Positions 1 to 11,449 of a stretch of DNA of 64,000 bases are shown here, in pieces. The DNA lies in the NCBI GenBank assembly GCA_932521035.1, contig OW051495.1, positions 9,238,001 through 9,302,000 of the forward strand, read 5' to 3'. This stretch comes from Oscheius dolichura. Its lineage: Eukaryota > Nematoda > Chromadorea > Rhabditida > Rhabditidae. Made by a program: the position numbers and the translations under genes. The notes under the pieces were generated by a model. That model had not been told where the DNA came from. It did not search any database and worked only from the letters and a program-made list of their open reading frames with translations. Position 1 is the stretch's first letter. Each line of letters begins with the position of its first letter.

Positions 1-170
1 CATCAGTGAAAGGTTTTTCTCAACAGCGCTAAATTCGGATTTTTTCCATGTTCGTTCAACTACCCCAGCAGGCAAAGCCGATCTTCGATTTTTAGTTTGT
101 GCAGCAGGCATGCAAGGACATGCTATTCTTGGTACATTTCTATTTGTTTAAGCCATGTCGGGCAGTGCCT

Positions 171-244
171 TTAGGGACAATGTCATCCTGTAGCCCTACG
201 TTTGTTTCATTAGCTGTTCTTGTGTTGTAAGCCCTGTATAAAAA
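171..244 (+). promoter_or_regulatory. Duplicated upstream block and TATA box of ShKT gene 1
   Basis: A block starting TTAGGGACAATG and ending TGTTTCATTAGCTG (171-217) recurs, with few changes, upstream of the neighbouring paralogue (2084-2130). A TATAAAA box follows at 237-243, about 30 bp before the start codon. The conserved order, block then TATA then ATG, suggests shared core promoter and enhancer sequence kept after tandem duplication. Function is inferred from position and conservation only. Confidence 0.55.
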
Positions 245-269
245 CGGAGAAGGCGTCTGACCTGCTCCA

Positions 270-1115
270 ATGCTTGCTCTACTCATCATCTCCGTCTTTT
301 CATTCTATCAAACGGTATGTCTAGATATCGACTGCACAGAAGTGCGAAGTGACGGAAACCTCTACTTGGCACCATCAGCTCTAAAAAATTGCGTGGATAT
401 GTACTCAACTGATACCTGCAAGCGTATGTTCAATAATGGTGGAGGTTATACAGCCAACCTTGTAATGTTAGCCCCAGTTGCTCGTTCTACACTCTGCTAT
501 ATGGTAAAAACCATAAGCATTGTAAATGTATTCGTTTAGGTTGGACCTGCTTCCGCACAAATAGCAGATCCTAGTGGAGATCAGAAACGAGCAGCCATTG
601 CTTTTTGTCCCCTCTATTGCGGGTATTGCTGCGTGGCTCCCGCTAATAATTGTTCCAACGCTCCAGGTAATCTCCTTTTTTAAATATTTAAGTGTTTTCT
701 TCCAGCTCCTAGATTGGACTGTAACACTATAACAGACGATATGTGTGACAGTATCCTGTGGAGGGAATTAATCGCCAAGGATTGTCCCAGAGCTTGTGGA
801 TTCTGCCTTCTGGGAGGATGCGTCGACATTGTTCCCGACTGCGCCACTCAGCCTACAATTTGCTCCAACGCAGCCATGGCAGAATTCACACAAGTCAATT
901 GTAGAAGGACGTGTGGTCTGTGCGACAGTAACTCTACGAGTACCACGGCGGCTCCCTGCCCTGCTGTCACAAGTAGCGTCACCAGTGGTTCTTCCTCTTG
1001 TAGAGACAGAAGCGACGGCTGCTCGTTGTGGAACATGAATGGCTTCTGTGCTAGTGCATTCTATACGACGGATCATAAGAGGGATTACTGCGCAGCAACG
1101 TGCGGCATCTGCTAG
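270..1115 (+). CDS. Secreted ShKT-domain protein, gene 1
   Basis: Three exons (270-503, 540-666, 706-1115) join in phase to give 256 residues; introns are 36 and 39 nt with GT-AG ends. The first about 17 residues form a hydrophobic signal peptide, so the product should be secreted. The N-terminal half is Cys-bearing but divergent (it includes CPLYCGYCC). Three ShKT-type six-cysteine domains follow at about residues 126-154, 159-193 and 219-256; the last ends exactly at the stop with CAATCGIC. A Ser/Thr linker separates domains two and three. ShKT domains in nematode secreted proteins are often linked to extracellular binding or protease-associated roles; the role here is unknown. The start follows a TATA box closely. 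It is a tandem paralogue of the gene at 2199-3071. Confidence 0.9.
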
Positions 1116-2083
1116 CAGCCAAATATCTGTTGCCCTCTTCATAATAGTATCATGTACAAAACAGTTATACAGCTATTGTAATTTTTATGCTAGTCGTTAT
1201 TAAAGCTTCTTGTTCCATTTTAATAGTTTTTACGGCAAGATGCTCAACAATGATTGTATACGAGCTTGTAGGGTAAACATAGAAGCATGGATCAAATAAT
1301 GTTCCGCTTTGTTAGGGGCGAGCAGCCATCATCTGAACTAACAGACGGCACTCTGCAGGCTACTCATTTCGTAGGAAAAAGTGGCGCAGTGCTTTCTCTA
1401 TAGTCTGTTTCAATTTGAACTGTCTTCGTCACCCCTTTTCGTTTTTTAGGGTTTAGGGAGGTTTATTCGATCTAGATCGGACACCTTGGCCGTCTGTGTG
1501 ATCCAACACCTCAGGTGGCATGCTTTTTTTTGTGTGGTTGTGCATGTTTCTGGCAAGCTGATCATAACCTCATACTCAGCTTCCCTTTTACTGGTTGAAT
1601 TTTCATTCGGCCCCTTTCACTTCCTGAATGTCAGCTACTTGTGAGCAAAGTGGTGCTATTGGTGAAGGCGTTCTATGCTATAATCCTGAGAATTTTTGTG
1701 ATGGCTTGTTGAAATCGGGTTGATACTGGTCACAATAGGGAAAAAATATAAAACTGGAGGACGCCTTCTCTTTCTCCTGGCCTGCGCTGAATGAGAGGTT
1801 TCTTCTTGATTTTTTACTTCCTTCAAATTTCATCCATTCATTTAAATATAATATAATATGGCAGTTGGTAGAAATTAAAAACGCCATACAAAACTCTTTC
1901 GACTCGTTTAGTCCTTCCAAATCATCGATAGTGCAGCTAATTTTTTTTACTTTCTATATGAGCAGTACAGCCTATATACTCCCAAACTACTTGTGTTTCA
2001 ACGATGCAAAATGTGGACACGCCGTTTCTAGTGCATGTATGTTTATTTAAATGTTATCCTGGACAGTGGATAACGGGGGCTAT
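1116..2083. other. Intergenic stretch, no gene seen
   Basis: Holds the 3' end of ShKT gene 1 (a possible ATTAAA poly-A signal near 1199) and AT-rich sequence. The open frames between 1678 and 2260 have no recognisable domain or consistent splice structure. I see no RNA gene or clear repeat here. Confidence 0.5.
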
Positions 2084-2159
2084 TTAGGGACAATGACATG
2101 CTGTCGTCCGAAGTCTGTTTCATTAGCTGCTAGGCTCATGTTCAACACCCCATATAAAA
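2084..2159 (+). promoter_or_regulatory. Duplicated upstream block and TATA box of ShKT gene 2
   Basis: Counterpart of the block at 171-217: TTAGGGACAATG at 2084, then CTGTTTCATTAGCTG up to 2130. A TATAAAA box lies at 2153-2159, about 40 bp before the start codon at 2199. Its conservation between two genes whose first introns differ argues that it is functional. Confidence 0.55.
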
Positions 2160-2198
2160 TAGGGAGACAGGAAAATCTTCTGGCCTCCCGCTGTTACA

Positions 2199-3071
2199 AT
2201 GTTGCCTCTGGTCATCTTCCTCATCTCATCTCACCCTGTGAAGTCTTCAATCGATCTTAATTGCACAGCAGTGGTAAGTAGAAAATAGATAAAGAAACAT
2301 TAAATGAACAAAAAAACAGTCCTACGAATAATCCTCAGGATGCAACCGGTGCTCTGCATCTGACTCCTTCGGCTATAAGGGGTTGCACGGATTTGTACTC
2401 ACTAGGCGCCTGCCAACGAATGTTCGGAATCGGTAATCTTCCCACAGCTAGTACTGCACCAACAGCTGATGTTGGACGTTCACGTGCCTGTTTTGAGGTA
2501 TATCAAACGCCATTTTCTCTAAGAATTTATCTTTAGTTTAGCGATGAGTTGAAGGAGGCCTCTATTATAGGGTGTCCTCTCTACTGCGGCTGGTGCTGCG
2601 TGACTCCAGCTGCTAATTGCCCTAATGCCCCAGGTAAGCTTTTCGTTATAATTTAAAGCCTCCTTTCCAGCTCCTAGATTGGACTGTAACACGATAACGG
2701 ATGATATGTGTAACAGTATCCTGTGGAGGAATTTAATCGCTGAGGATTGCCCGGGAGCATGCGGATTCTGCTTGCTGGGAGGCTGCGTCGACGCTGTTCC
2801 CGACTGCGCCACTCAGCCTACAATTTGCTCCAACACAGCCATGGCTAACTTCACCGAAGTCAATTGTCGAAGAACTTGCAATCTATGCCCCACTGGCTCT
2901 ACCACGGCCGTTTCTTGTGATAGTACCGGCGGTCTCACCAGCGGCTCCTCCTCTTGTACCGATAGAAGCACGGATTGCCCAATTTGGAATAGGAATGGCT
3001 TCTGTACAAGTTTGTTCTATTCGCCGGCTCAGAAGCAGGAATTCTGTGGTGCTACTTGTGGACTCTGCTAG
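2199..3071 (+). CDS. Secreted ShKT-domain protein, gene 2
   Basis: Four exons (2199-2273, 2339-2497, 2537-2633, 2671-3071) join in phase to 243 residues, with introns of 65, 39 and 37 nt. Residues 1 to about 18 are a signal peptide. Three ShKT domains occupy the C-terminal half and the last ends at the stop with CGATCGLC (about residues 206-243). It is a paralogue of the gene at 270-1115: the last exon is highly similar, and both share the CPLYCG(Y/W)CC segment. This copy has an extra 65-nt intron just after the signal-peptide exon. A canonical AATAAA lies at about 3188, 120 bp past the stop. The extracellular role is unknown. Confidence 0.9.
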
Positions 3072-3721
3072 CAGTCGACCATCAGTTGCCTTCTTCACAT
3101 TAGTATAATGTACAAATTGTATTCCAAATACTCTAATCCCTGTCACCCGACCGTCATTTGAAGTACACAATGAATCACATTTTATAAAATAAACTCATAT
3201 ATATTCAGGTTTCATTTCACCGAGAACAGTAGTAAAAATGCACGACTGAAAGACGAGTGGAGTGGCCGTGGAAAAGAGAAGAGGGAAAAACACGGGTGTA
3301 CAAAAGTGGGGGGCGGAGTTTTAAAAACGGAATAATTTGAGAAACTGTCGAGCTGGACCATCTAGACGGCCAAGTTGCGGTCACTTACTTATCTTTTAAC
3401 CAAACTATAAAGACCCGTTGAAATAGAATTTTTCACCTTGGAAAAAAAGTAAAAATTAAGAGTCAGTCTCCGTAAGGCGACTGTGGGTCTCAGAATCACC
3501 CGAGACCTATACTATCCAGAATCTTTGGCTGATCACGAACATCATATCGGTTGGATTAGGCACTTACAAGCAAGAAAGCAACATTTGTGATATACTCCGC
3601 TTATTTGTTCTCTGATTCGATTTTAATTGTGTCCTCGAAAGCGGCTTTCTATAATAAACGTCTTCGCGTTGCTAGCCTATTGTTCCGCGGAGTCAGGTCA
3701 TTCACATTTAGTTTTGCCACA
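3072..3721. other. Intergenic stretch between ShKT genes and F-box-like cluster
   Basis: Contains the poly-A signal of ShKT gene 2 at about 3188. The rest is unremarkable sequence without a supported gene. The open frames beginning at 3587 and 3627 run in from upstream of the first F-box-like gene; its real start is taken at 3722. Confidence 0.5.
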
Positions 3722-4786
3722 ATGTCTCCTTTCCAACTTCTTTCTGTTGACGATAACATGTTGGAAAAAATCATCGAAAAGGTTTTCTACCCGCACATTT
3801 ATAGTAGATAAGAGCATTTTTCAGCTTCAACTAAAAGAGTATTTCCTCCTGCAGCAGACATGCCGGCGTGTGAAGGAGTTAATCCTATCCACCCGGAATG
3901 TTTCTATCTGGTTATGGGGAGAATATTACATAACATTTAAAAAAGACAAGAAATCACAATGGCAACTGTATTGTTGCAGAAACGGATTAGCGCTGAAACT
4001 TAAAAACCTTGAGGTTTTCTATGGACTTCGATTAGCTACCATGATTTCTCCTGGTAAACAAAGTTGTGCCTATTTATTCATACTGTATTACTTTTTAGGA
4101 GCAAACAAGGAATACGAACAACTCTATAATTCTCTGAAGAACTATAGAATAACATGCGACGAAATACATATCAACGGGGAAGAATGGAATGGAGAACAAT
4201 GTGCGGCAATAGTAAAAGTCGTAAAACCTTCAAGGGTCGTGTTGTACAATAGGGAACTTACTGTTGTTGATTTCGAGGAAATATTCTTCCACTCGAAGAC
4301 AGTGGTATTGTTGATCCATGTTATCATCATACGTGTACTTTTAGAAAGACGTAGATGTTGGTATGAATATGGATGTTGTCACTTCTGCGACAGCCAGACT
4401 ACTCTCCAGGTTTCAACGCTTGACAATACGAGTACCGCTTGACTCTTCCGACATACCGTATCAACTGATTCGTGACATTTTAGAGGTCAGACAAAGCAGA
4501 AGACACCTCGCTTAACAGACTATTCCAGAGCCTTTTCTTAAAAGATTTGCCAAATCTCCGAATTTTCAACTTCCACGCTCACCAGGGGAACTGGAACCTG
4601 CCACCTCCAAGAGAACTAGAGCAGGAGTTTCATGGTCAGCGGTGGGCAAGGAGGATAGTAAGGGAGCGAAACGAGTACTTCACAGAGGTGCATGTGCCAG
4701 AACATTTTGCTGCCAGAACTTTCTGCTCGCTTACCTTCAAGCGGCCCAGCCAGTCAGAAGCACACATCTACTATACGAGGAATTGA
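3722..4786 (+). CDS. F-box-like family protein (copy A)
   Basis: Five exons (3722-3781, 3825-4053, 4099-4304, 4345-4485, 4529-4786) join in phase to 297 residues. This gene defines the family plan seen throughout the window. Exon 1 is about 20 residues, with the pattern FxLLxLxxxxLEKIIxK; exon 2 begins LKEYFLLQQTCRRVKELI. Together these resemble an F-box split by an intron. Exon 3 holds an RITC...W..EQC...VKP segment, exon 4 a short helical/strand segment, and exon 5 opens with LPNLRIF and ends in a VPEHF...hydrophobic...IYY tail. Nematode F-box proteins are usually substrate adaptors of SCF ubiquitin ligases, and the C-terminal part would bind the substrate. The F-box assignment is by pattern only. 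Confidence 0.75.
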
Positions 4787-4988
4787 ATAATTCCCATTGT
4801 TTTTTTGTACTGAATGGCACCTTTTTTTTCCAAAATTGTCTTTTCTGTTTAAATTGAAATAAACTCTCGAAGTTGTAACTTGTATGTCAAGCCTGTCCAT
4901 ACCGGATTGAAACTTCTAGAGTACCCTTGATAAATCAATAGTTTTTGTGGTTCGCTTTCTTCCAAATAAACCAGTTGATTCACCAGGT

Positions 4989-5048
4989 ATGCCAGGTCTT
5001 CCTCTCCTGGCTCTTGACCCTGCTCTTTTGGAAAAAGCCATCACCAAG
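4989..5048 (+). pseudogene. Orphan first exon of the F-box-like family
   Basis: An ATG-started 20-codon segment (LPLLALDPALLEKAITK) is followed directly by a GTTCTC donor, exactly like exon 1 of family members. No matching exon 2 follows before the next complete gene starts at 5240. It is a duplicated or abandoned first exon; use as an alternative first exon of the 5240 gene is possible but not supported. Confidence 0.6.
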
Positions 5049-5239
5049 GTTCTCTTTCTTCTTTATTTTTATCGATCATATTCCAGTTTGAGGGGAAAAG
5101 TTAGTTCCGCATACGTCATATAGGCGTGTCTAATTTCTAATAAATCAATACATTCGAAAGCGGGTCGTCTCTGTTAACCGAGAAAGGTCCCTTTATTCAA
5201 TAGTCTTTATTCAATACAATTTCGTCTTTCCCCATCGCT

Positions 5240-6350
5240 ATGGCGGGAATCCATTTTCTTGCTCTTGATCCCATCCTTTTGGAACACATAATTACAAAGG
5301 TTCTCTTCTGTTTGCCTTCTTACGTAAATCCTAGGTTGCTTTTAAAAGCTACGTTCGTCTGCAGCGATCATGCCGGTATATCTACGAACTTGTTCAAAAT
5401 AACAAGAACATTCGTGTTCTCGTATACGGCCGTTATACTGTACTATTCAAAAAGAAGACTTCATCGTGGCAGTATTCATATTATCATAGATCTGTTGGAA
5501 ACAGAATTGTCGATGTGAAAAATCTCTATGGGACTCGAACAAGATGCTTTGACAGCCCAGATGGCGAGCAGATCACATCTCACCATTCACATAATACTTT
5601 TACAGATCTCGATACCCGAGCTGGATTTGAGGAGCTCTGCGATAGTCTGAAGAGAAACCGAATCACATGTGCTGAATTGTCCAGTCATCGTGCAATCTGG
5701 ACCACGGAACAGTACATAAAACTGTTGAATATTTTGAAACCCACCACAGTTACTTGGAAGAATGACTATTTCGATCGATATGAGGCATTATTCCAGACAA
5801 AAACACTTGTAAGTTACATCTCTCATCAGCATATTCATTGATTGCTCACTTTAGAAAAAAGTAGTAGTATTCTTGACTGTGGATACTGTGCTCAATGTGG
5901 CAGAAAGGTTCCTTTCCACGTTTCAAGAAGTGAAAATTATAGTCACTTGGGGCATACAGGAAACGTTCAACGTACTTCGTACGGTGTTGCAGGTAAGTAA
6001 CAGCTCAACAACTATCAGTATTTTTCTAGATCCTTCATTCTACGTCTCTTCCAAACCTTCATGGATTCCAATTACTAGTCGAAGGAAAATATGTTCAGGC
6101 GAAACAGAAGATGTTAAAAAAAGAGTTCCCCGATATTAATTTGACTGTTTGTGAGAAGAAAAGTTGGCAAGGGGTCACCGCTATGGTGGAGATGCCGCAG
6201 CAGTCTTCCTATTCGGCTTCTTGTAAAATTGTCGTAGATGACCACTGTTTCTACATATACTACAAGTCGGATAGAGCTCGTAGACATCATTCACATTTAA
6301 CCCCACTTTCCAACCAGTTTACTTCGAAGGCAGTTGTTTTCCTTGAGTAA
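5240..6350 (+). CDS. F-box-like family protein (copy B)
   Basis: Exons 5240-5299, 5335-5808, 5855-5992 and 6030-6350 join in phase to 330 residues. Exon 1 carries FLALDPILLEHIITK; exon 2 opens with FKSYVRLQRSCR, an F-box-like second half. The intron usually found after the YGTR motif is missing: the region has no GT donor and reads through in frame, so former intron sequence appears to be exonised. The NRITC and ILKPTTVTW...RYEALFQTK motifs and the tail with YDIYY-like FYIYY are present. It is in tandem with copy A on the same strand. Likely an SCF-type adaptor by analogy; substrate unknown. Confidence 0.75.
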
Positions 6351-6629
6351 ACTTGAGCTTTTCTATTTGTTTGGCTCATTAATTACATTTAATTACTGCT
6401 GTTATTTTTATAAATAACTGTTCAATAAATTATATTGTCTCATTCCCATTGTCTTTTGTTGGCAAAGAGGGGTTGTAATTCGTTTTTGTCTCACGGGGAT
6501 TGGTGGAAGACATCGACCAGAAACGTTAAAAAAATATGGAACAAGAAGCTTCGGCAAATCTATTTTATTCCAATAATACAAAGCGTTATGTTTAATAGCG
6601 TCATAATAACTTCCAGTTGCAGCACTGCC

Positions 6630-7034
6630 TCATGTGGTGATAGTGGTTGTCGTGCTCCAAGTTGTCGTTGTTGTTCCTTCTTCTGAGATTGACGTTGTTG
6701 TGGTAGTGGTCACCGTTGAAAAGGCATCTGTAGAACACAAAACAAATTAGAGAGACAGACTAATTTTAGCGATACATGTCAATTTCTAAACAATATGTAC
6801 CTCCTATTGTTGTAGTTGTGATGGTTACCGTCGGGCAGGTGGTGGTTTCCACAGGTTTAGGGATGAAGAGTGCTAGCGACGTTATTTCCTCTGCCTTACA
6901 GTCCTCTTCACTGACTAGGAATCATAGAATTGATAAACAAATTGGAAGAGCCTACGATCTATTGTAGGAAAATAAGCCAGGGAGGGATATAAAATAAGGA
7001 GAAATAATAATAAAAGGAATTTGAAAGCCACCAT
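6630..7034 (-). CDS. Small secreted Thr-rich protein
   Basis: A minus-strand gene of three exons (7034-6956, 6914-6801, 6727-6630) with GT-AG introns of 41 and 73 nt, all in phase, giving 96 residues. It starts MVAFKFLLLLFLLILYPSLA, a strong signal peptide. Two cysteines follow (EEDCKAEE and TTTCPT), then a Thr-dense C-terminus (TVTITTTT, TTTTWSTTTT), typical of O-glycosylated mucin-like peptides. I recognise no family. It sits between two F-box-like units on the opposite strand. Splice phase and signal peptide together make chance unlikely, but expression is unproven. Confidence 0.6.
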
Positions 7035-7332
7035 TTTCAGCAGAATTGGATCCAGGTATCCTGCTTTCAGGGCAGGAGGGAGTGTTGTTTCAAAACGGGC
7101 TAAACGTTCGATTAGTGTGAAAGGATATTTTCAGCAGTCTGTGTCAATATACGTTGGATTTCATAGAAGTCGTCTAAATAACACACTAAATAACATCCAG
7201 AAATTAAAGGAACACTGGTAGAGCATTCAAAAATAGGAACGCAGGGATTACAGTAGTCTATGCAGGTACCATACTTCACAGAGCTTTGCGGGTATGAAGG
7301 AATATAGTCAGTCTAATAATCTTTCATTCCAG

Positions 7333-7584
7333 GCTCTGCGGTCTCGCCCATTGCCAAAAGTTCGAGAGTTTCATTTGAACGTTGATGGCGAACATATTGT
7401 TGACCCCGCTAAAAAGCTAAGAAAGTTGAAGCACCGCTTTAACGTGAATGTGGAGGAAAAATCGCAATACTCCGTCAAAGCTGCAGTGGTGCTACCTGAC
7501 CATTTCCCTTCAGGGTCTTCATGCAAGGTCATCGTGAAGAGTAGTTCGTATGACATATATTATAAGGTTGGAAGTCTCGCTTAG
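7333..7584 (+). pseudogene. Last-exon remnant of the F-box-like family
   Basis: After a TTTCATTCCAG acceptor the frame reads LPKVREFHLNVDG and ends with LPDHFPSGSSCKVIV...YDIYYK, the signature of family exon 5. The preceding 270 bp show no exons 1-4 in order; only a short segment before a GTATG donor could be the end of exon 4. The minus-strand Thr-rich gene lies upstream. Most likely a truncated copy. Confidence 0.6.
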
Positions 7585-7743
7585 ATCCAAGATCATTCTC
7601 CATTTTATTGTATACAACTCCTGCTTATTGTTTTAAAAGTTATACTGTTGTTTAATAAACGGTTATTCTGTTTCCTGCTTGAATTTCATGTTCGGGTTGG
7701 AAGTGGAGGAATTAAATAAAGCTGAGGAACGGATAAAGTCAGA

Positions 7744-8843
7744 TTATTTTATTCTTGGTATACAAAATAATGGGGCGGGTGTATCTGGCTCCTTTGTACG
7801 GTGATAGGTAACCGTAGTAAAAGGAGAGCACGTATGAATTTCACAACAAGTTTCGCCAGGCATCGATATATAGAATCTTCTTCCACACGACCCAATTTGA
7901 GCTTCTTTGGCTAAAAGTAGATCGCAGTTACTGAGCATCTCTTGAAGTTGTTCACGAAACGCTGGGCTTTCGGTCCATCCTAATTGTAGTTGGAAATCAT
8001 GGATGCCCCAATCTAACCCAGAACGAAGGATCTGCAATTGAAGAAGCTGGACTATTGAGTTAAATTAAATACCTGACAAGTCGAGAGGATCAGATTAATT
8101 ACCTCTTCTATAGTGCTTAGCATCTCTCCGGCTACACTCAACGTGGCCGTCTGACAGTTCATAAGACAGTTTTCCATTACAAAGTTTATGTTTTGTGGGT
8201 CCATTCCCGATAAAGATAGGGTTTTCTTTAAAAAATCTCAATAAACTGTAAGAAGAATCATACTTACCAAGGCCTTTGAATGGATAAGAGCCTCGAATTG
8301 ATTGGGTCCTTGCTTCTCCATATTGATCTCCGCCGGATTTAGGGTCTCGATCAAATCTTTGCATTGTTCCATAGGGTAATTCGGATGACCACGTCTAGAT
8401 CTCATGCTTAAAGAGAAACAGGTAACACGATGTGACCTTAGGGCGTCACAGAATTCGTAGAAGCTCTCTTCAACATCTGAATTGTTGTTTAATAAATAAA
8501 TAGAACAGTTTGACTGACAATTCGGAGGAGCCGTCAATTGAAGTCGAAGTCCATAATGGCCTGTCATGTTGATAATACCACTTCTAAACTGAACGAACAG
8601 TTGGAGTGTTCCATCTTCACCACGTTCCCATTTCAGATTAGAGTTTTTCTCTACGCAAACGTAGATATTCTTATTGATTCGGACGAATTCCGCCACTTTG
8701 TGGCAAGACATCTGTAGACGGAAGTAACTCTTGCAATCAAGCTGGAAATATACTTGATTTTTTAAATAGGAAAAGGGTCAAACTTTGGTGATTATTCGCT
8801 CCAAAAGAGTAGGGGGAAGATCGACGAAAGGGAAGGGAATCAT
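7744..8843 (-). CDS. F-box-like family protein (copy C)
   Basis: Exons 8843-8784, 8741-8268, 8225-8073 and 8031-7744 join in phase to 324 residues. Exon 1 reads MIPFPFVDLPPTLLERIITK, closer to a classical F-box start (LPP..LLERI) than most copies. Exon 2 opens with LDCKSYFRLQMSC. A further 42-nt intron (GTCAGT...TTCAG, after YGLRLQLTAPPN) is possible within the second exon but is in frame and need not be spliced. The RVTCFSL...EQC...LNPAEI core is present. The C-terminus after ILRSGLDW diverges strongly from the usual LPNLR...LP.HFPPG pattern, so the substrate side may be remodelled. It is convergent with the last-exon remnant at 7333-7584. Confidence 0.7.
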
Positions 8844-8962
8844 TTTGAAAACTAATAAAAGAAAGCTTTATAGCTCGATCGTGAGGAAAGCGAGATTGAA
8901 ACGCCTGCTTTGGACCAAAGCCTTTGGTACGATTTGTCCACAATTATTCCTCAGTCCTTCAG

Positions 8963-9030
8963 CGTAGGCTATCCTCCCTCCTCTTCTAACATTTGACCCC
9001 GTCCTTTTGGAGCAGATTATCACAAAGATA
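8963..9030 (+). pseudogene. Relic first exon of the F-box-like family
   Basis: The frame LLLTFDPVLLEQIITK matches family exon 1 (xLxLDPxLLExIITK), but no start codon precedes it in frame and the donor position reads ATATCC rather than GT. No exon 2 follows. A decayed copy, close to the divergent copy C promoter. Confidence 0.5.
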
Positions 9031-9650
9031 TCCTTCCTATCGCTTTCAATCAGTGAAGAGCCAAATACGCTGTGATGCCATATGTTGTTACGAAAACCGA
9101 AACGGAGAAGAACAATATAAACTAGAGGAGTTCAATCAGTTCTCCCAACGGCAGACAAATTCAAAGGGTTCCCTAGCTTCGATATAATCCTTGAACGCTA
9201 CTGGTGTTCGCCGAATTTATAGAATGCTTTGGGTCTCGCTCTCACTCACTACCACTGCCGGAGTGTGGTGAACTAACACAAATATTGGAAGAAAAATGGA
9301 AAGGGAGAGAGAATGAGAGGGGGTGTAGAGAGAACAGCGAGTGAAAATGTGTACCTCATGTGCTCCGAAGGGGAGACAACGTTTAACTGTCATTTCACAA
9401 TTTTGGTTAATCCAATCAATTTCTTTTATTTTTTGAGACGACACCCCTCACAGCTGAAGCAAGTTAAAGAAAAAAGTAAAAAAGGCGCAGGCATCCTTTT
9501 TGTTGCTCACGTTATATGTTTTAAAAACATAGTTTATTAAACAGAATCTTTTATATTATTAATAGAACCAGGACACATACGGATTAACTAATAAAGGCCA
9601 TGAATTATGAAACAGACAACGATTTTACGAAAAAGAGCCCGTCTGCGAAT
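9031..9650. other. Intergenic stretch, nothing recognised
   Basis: Open frames of 60-75 codons on both strands overlap one another and lack family motifs, signal peptides or consistent splice sites. I see no RNA gene or inverted repeat. Confidence 0.45.
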
Positions 9651-10879
9651 CTAGGCTTCTCCAGCTATGTAACACAGGGAGTAGTAGCAGACATCTATTT
9701 TCACGTAAAAAGTGGATCCGGGGAGAAAATGTTGAGGCTGTTTCAATTCAGCCATGACGTAACTCGCATTTCTTCTAGTTACAGTTAAAAGAGTAGAACC
9801 AATCAGATGTTTTTCCAAGTCTTCCTTTTCCATGTTCCACACTGGTCCCTGTACTTCTAGAGAGAACTTGCGAGCCATTGGCAGAGGTGGAGAAGACAAC
9901 TCCTGAAATGAGGAGCTTAGAATAGAACGAATTGCATTTTACTTGTAAAACCTTATGAATCCAAAGAAAAGGGTAACGGTGTTCCATTGCTGTACAGCTA
10001 AACTCCACTTCTTCACCAACGGAAAGAAATCGGCTCAGCGGGATTACTGCATCCGGGCTGTCATACCAGCCAGTTCCTACTGGGAGCATCTCACGCGGAT
10101 GGCTCGTCAGGCGCGGATCATACCAACGGCTTCTTACTGGTCGTAAGATTTTCATAAGTGCCAGCTCTTGTCCCGTGGTATACAGTGACGTACTGGACAT
10201 CGTAATATAATGCATCGATGTAGAAATTTGGAAGCCTACTATTTTATTGTTGTATCAGGGAATAACTTCGGGCGACTCTGATGTGCAGTGATACACGTTA
10301 TTCTGTTATTCTTCAGCAAATCACAGAGCCCTTGAAAATATCCGTGCCCGTATTCTGTAATTGTGTATCGAAACAATTCTTGGATGTTGTAAAGAAATTC
10401 GCTTCGGTGAAATTTCATTTCTAAAATGTATTGTGCGGAATATTTTTAAAGCGGAAACCTGCCGGAAGTTGAATGGACGACAATCGGACTCCGCAAATAC
10501 TTTTTACATCGATACAAACTTGTTTCCGCGTACGGTCTCTCCTGTCGGAACGGAGTTGCCATAGATCATCTGTCCTTGTGTAATGAAGTTCCAAGTGTCT
10601 CTCTACGCGAACGGAAATATTTCGACTATTCTGAATAAATTCATTCATATCGCGGCATGTCTGCTGCAGACGGAAATAGCTCTTTTCTTGAAGCTGAAAT
10701 ATTATTTTGATTGATGAAAACTGAGAAAACAGTGAAACCTTATTGACGACTTTATCCAGATGCATAGGAGTGAGAGAAAGCAGACCAATGCCATCCCCAG
10801 GGAAGTAATCCAAAAGTGGAAAGCGTTCCATTGAGAGGCGAACAGTCGGATTGAGGTCAAAGAAAGATAAACCAGCCAT
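9651..10879 (-). pseudogene. Degenerate F-box-like copy D
   Basis: Minus strand. Exon 1 (10879 downward) starts MAGLSFFDLNPTVRLSMERF and includes LLSLTPMHLDKVVNK; exon 2 carries LQEKSYFRLQQTCRDMNEFI. A 38-nt intron after LSSIQLPAG leads to an exon that reads LLKNNRITC and then meets in-frame stops (about 10230). The next readable block (10215-9943) replaces the usual W..EQC...LKP core with unrelated sequence containing two similar WYD motifs. The last exon (9899-9651) is family-like (KQPQHFLPGSTFYV). I could not restore the frame with any GT-AG intron, so I call it a pseudogene. Its first exon has the 48-residue form shared with the Pro-rich gene at 12958-15310. Confidence 0.65.
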
Positions 10880-11449
10880 TGAGCAGAAGAATAACGAAGG
10901 TATTCTGCTGAAAATTCAACTAACCAGTAAGAATACACCCAGTAGACGAGAAGACAAGGAAGGAGTTCCTTAAAAGATGGTGAAATAATCTGGTTTTGCC
11001 GATCAATGGTGGAAACAGAAATGTTATCAGTCAAAGGAGTCAGATACGAGAAGACAAAGTGTGTATAATGCCCGCTTCCAATTTCTCATTGTTGCGCAAG
11101 TTTAGGAACTTTTCTCATCAGGCCGATGGATCTGTCACAATTCACTGGGTAAAATTTTTCCGCCCAGTCATTCGACATCGTACCCCTCTTATAAGCCTCC
11201 TTTTTTTCTTTCTGCTCACCTAAATCGGCATTTATGTTCTAAAATAATACTCTAGTCCCTATGTTCCCGCCTAGTTTGTGAACGCGTCAGTTTTTTGTCC
11301 AGTTTTGTCACTACAATCACGTCGAGCTGTTGGGCTTTTGTTATTTTTCTTTACTTTCTTTTATTTTTTCTAGTTTTCTGCGTTTTCTGGTGAAATTTCG
11401 TTTTTTTTTCAGGAATCAAGAGACTACCTCTGATTCATTTACTTGAAAA
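10880..11449. other. Divergent intergenic region between copies D and E
   Basis: About 570 bp between a minus-strand and a plus-strand family member, so it should hold both promoters. T-rich stretches occur near 11340-11410. No TATA box in good position and no other gene seen. Confidence 0.45.

Noticed and set aside
768-1142. Minus-strand frame across the ShKT exon
   Set aside because: Overlaps a three-domain coding exon with signal peptide and splice support; no independent evidence.
1678-2050. Small genes between the two ShKT genes
   Set aside because: AT-rich open frames without signal peptide, domain or conserved splice sites.
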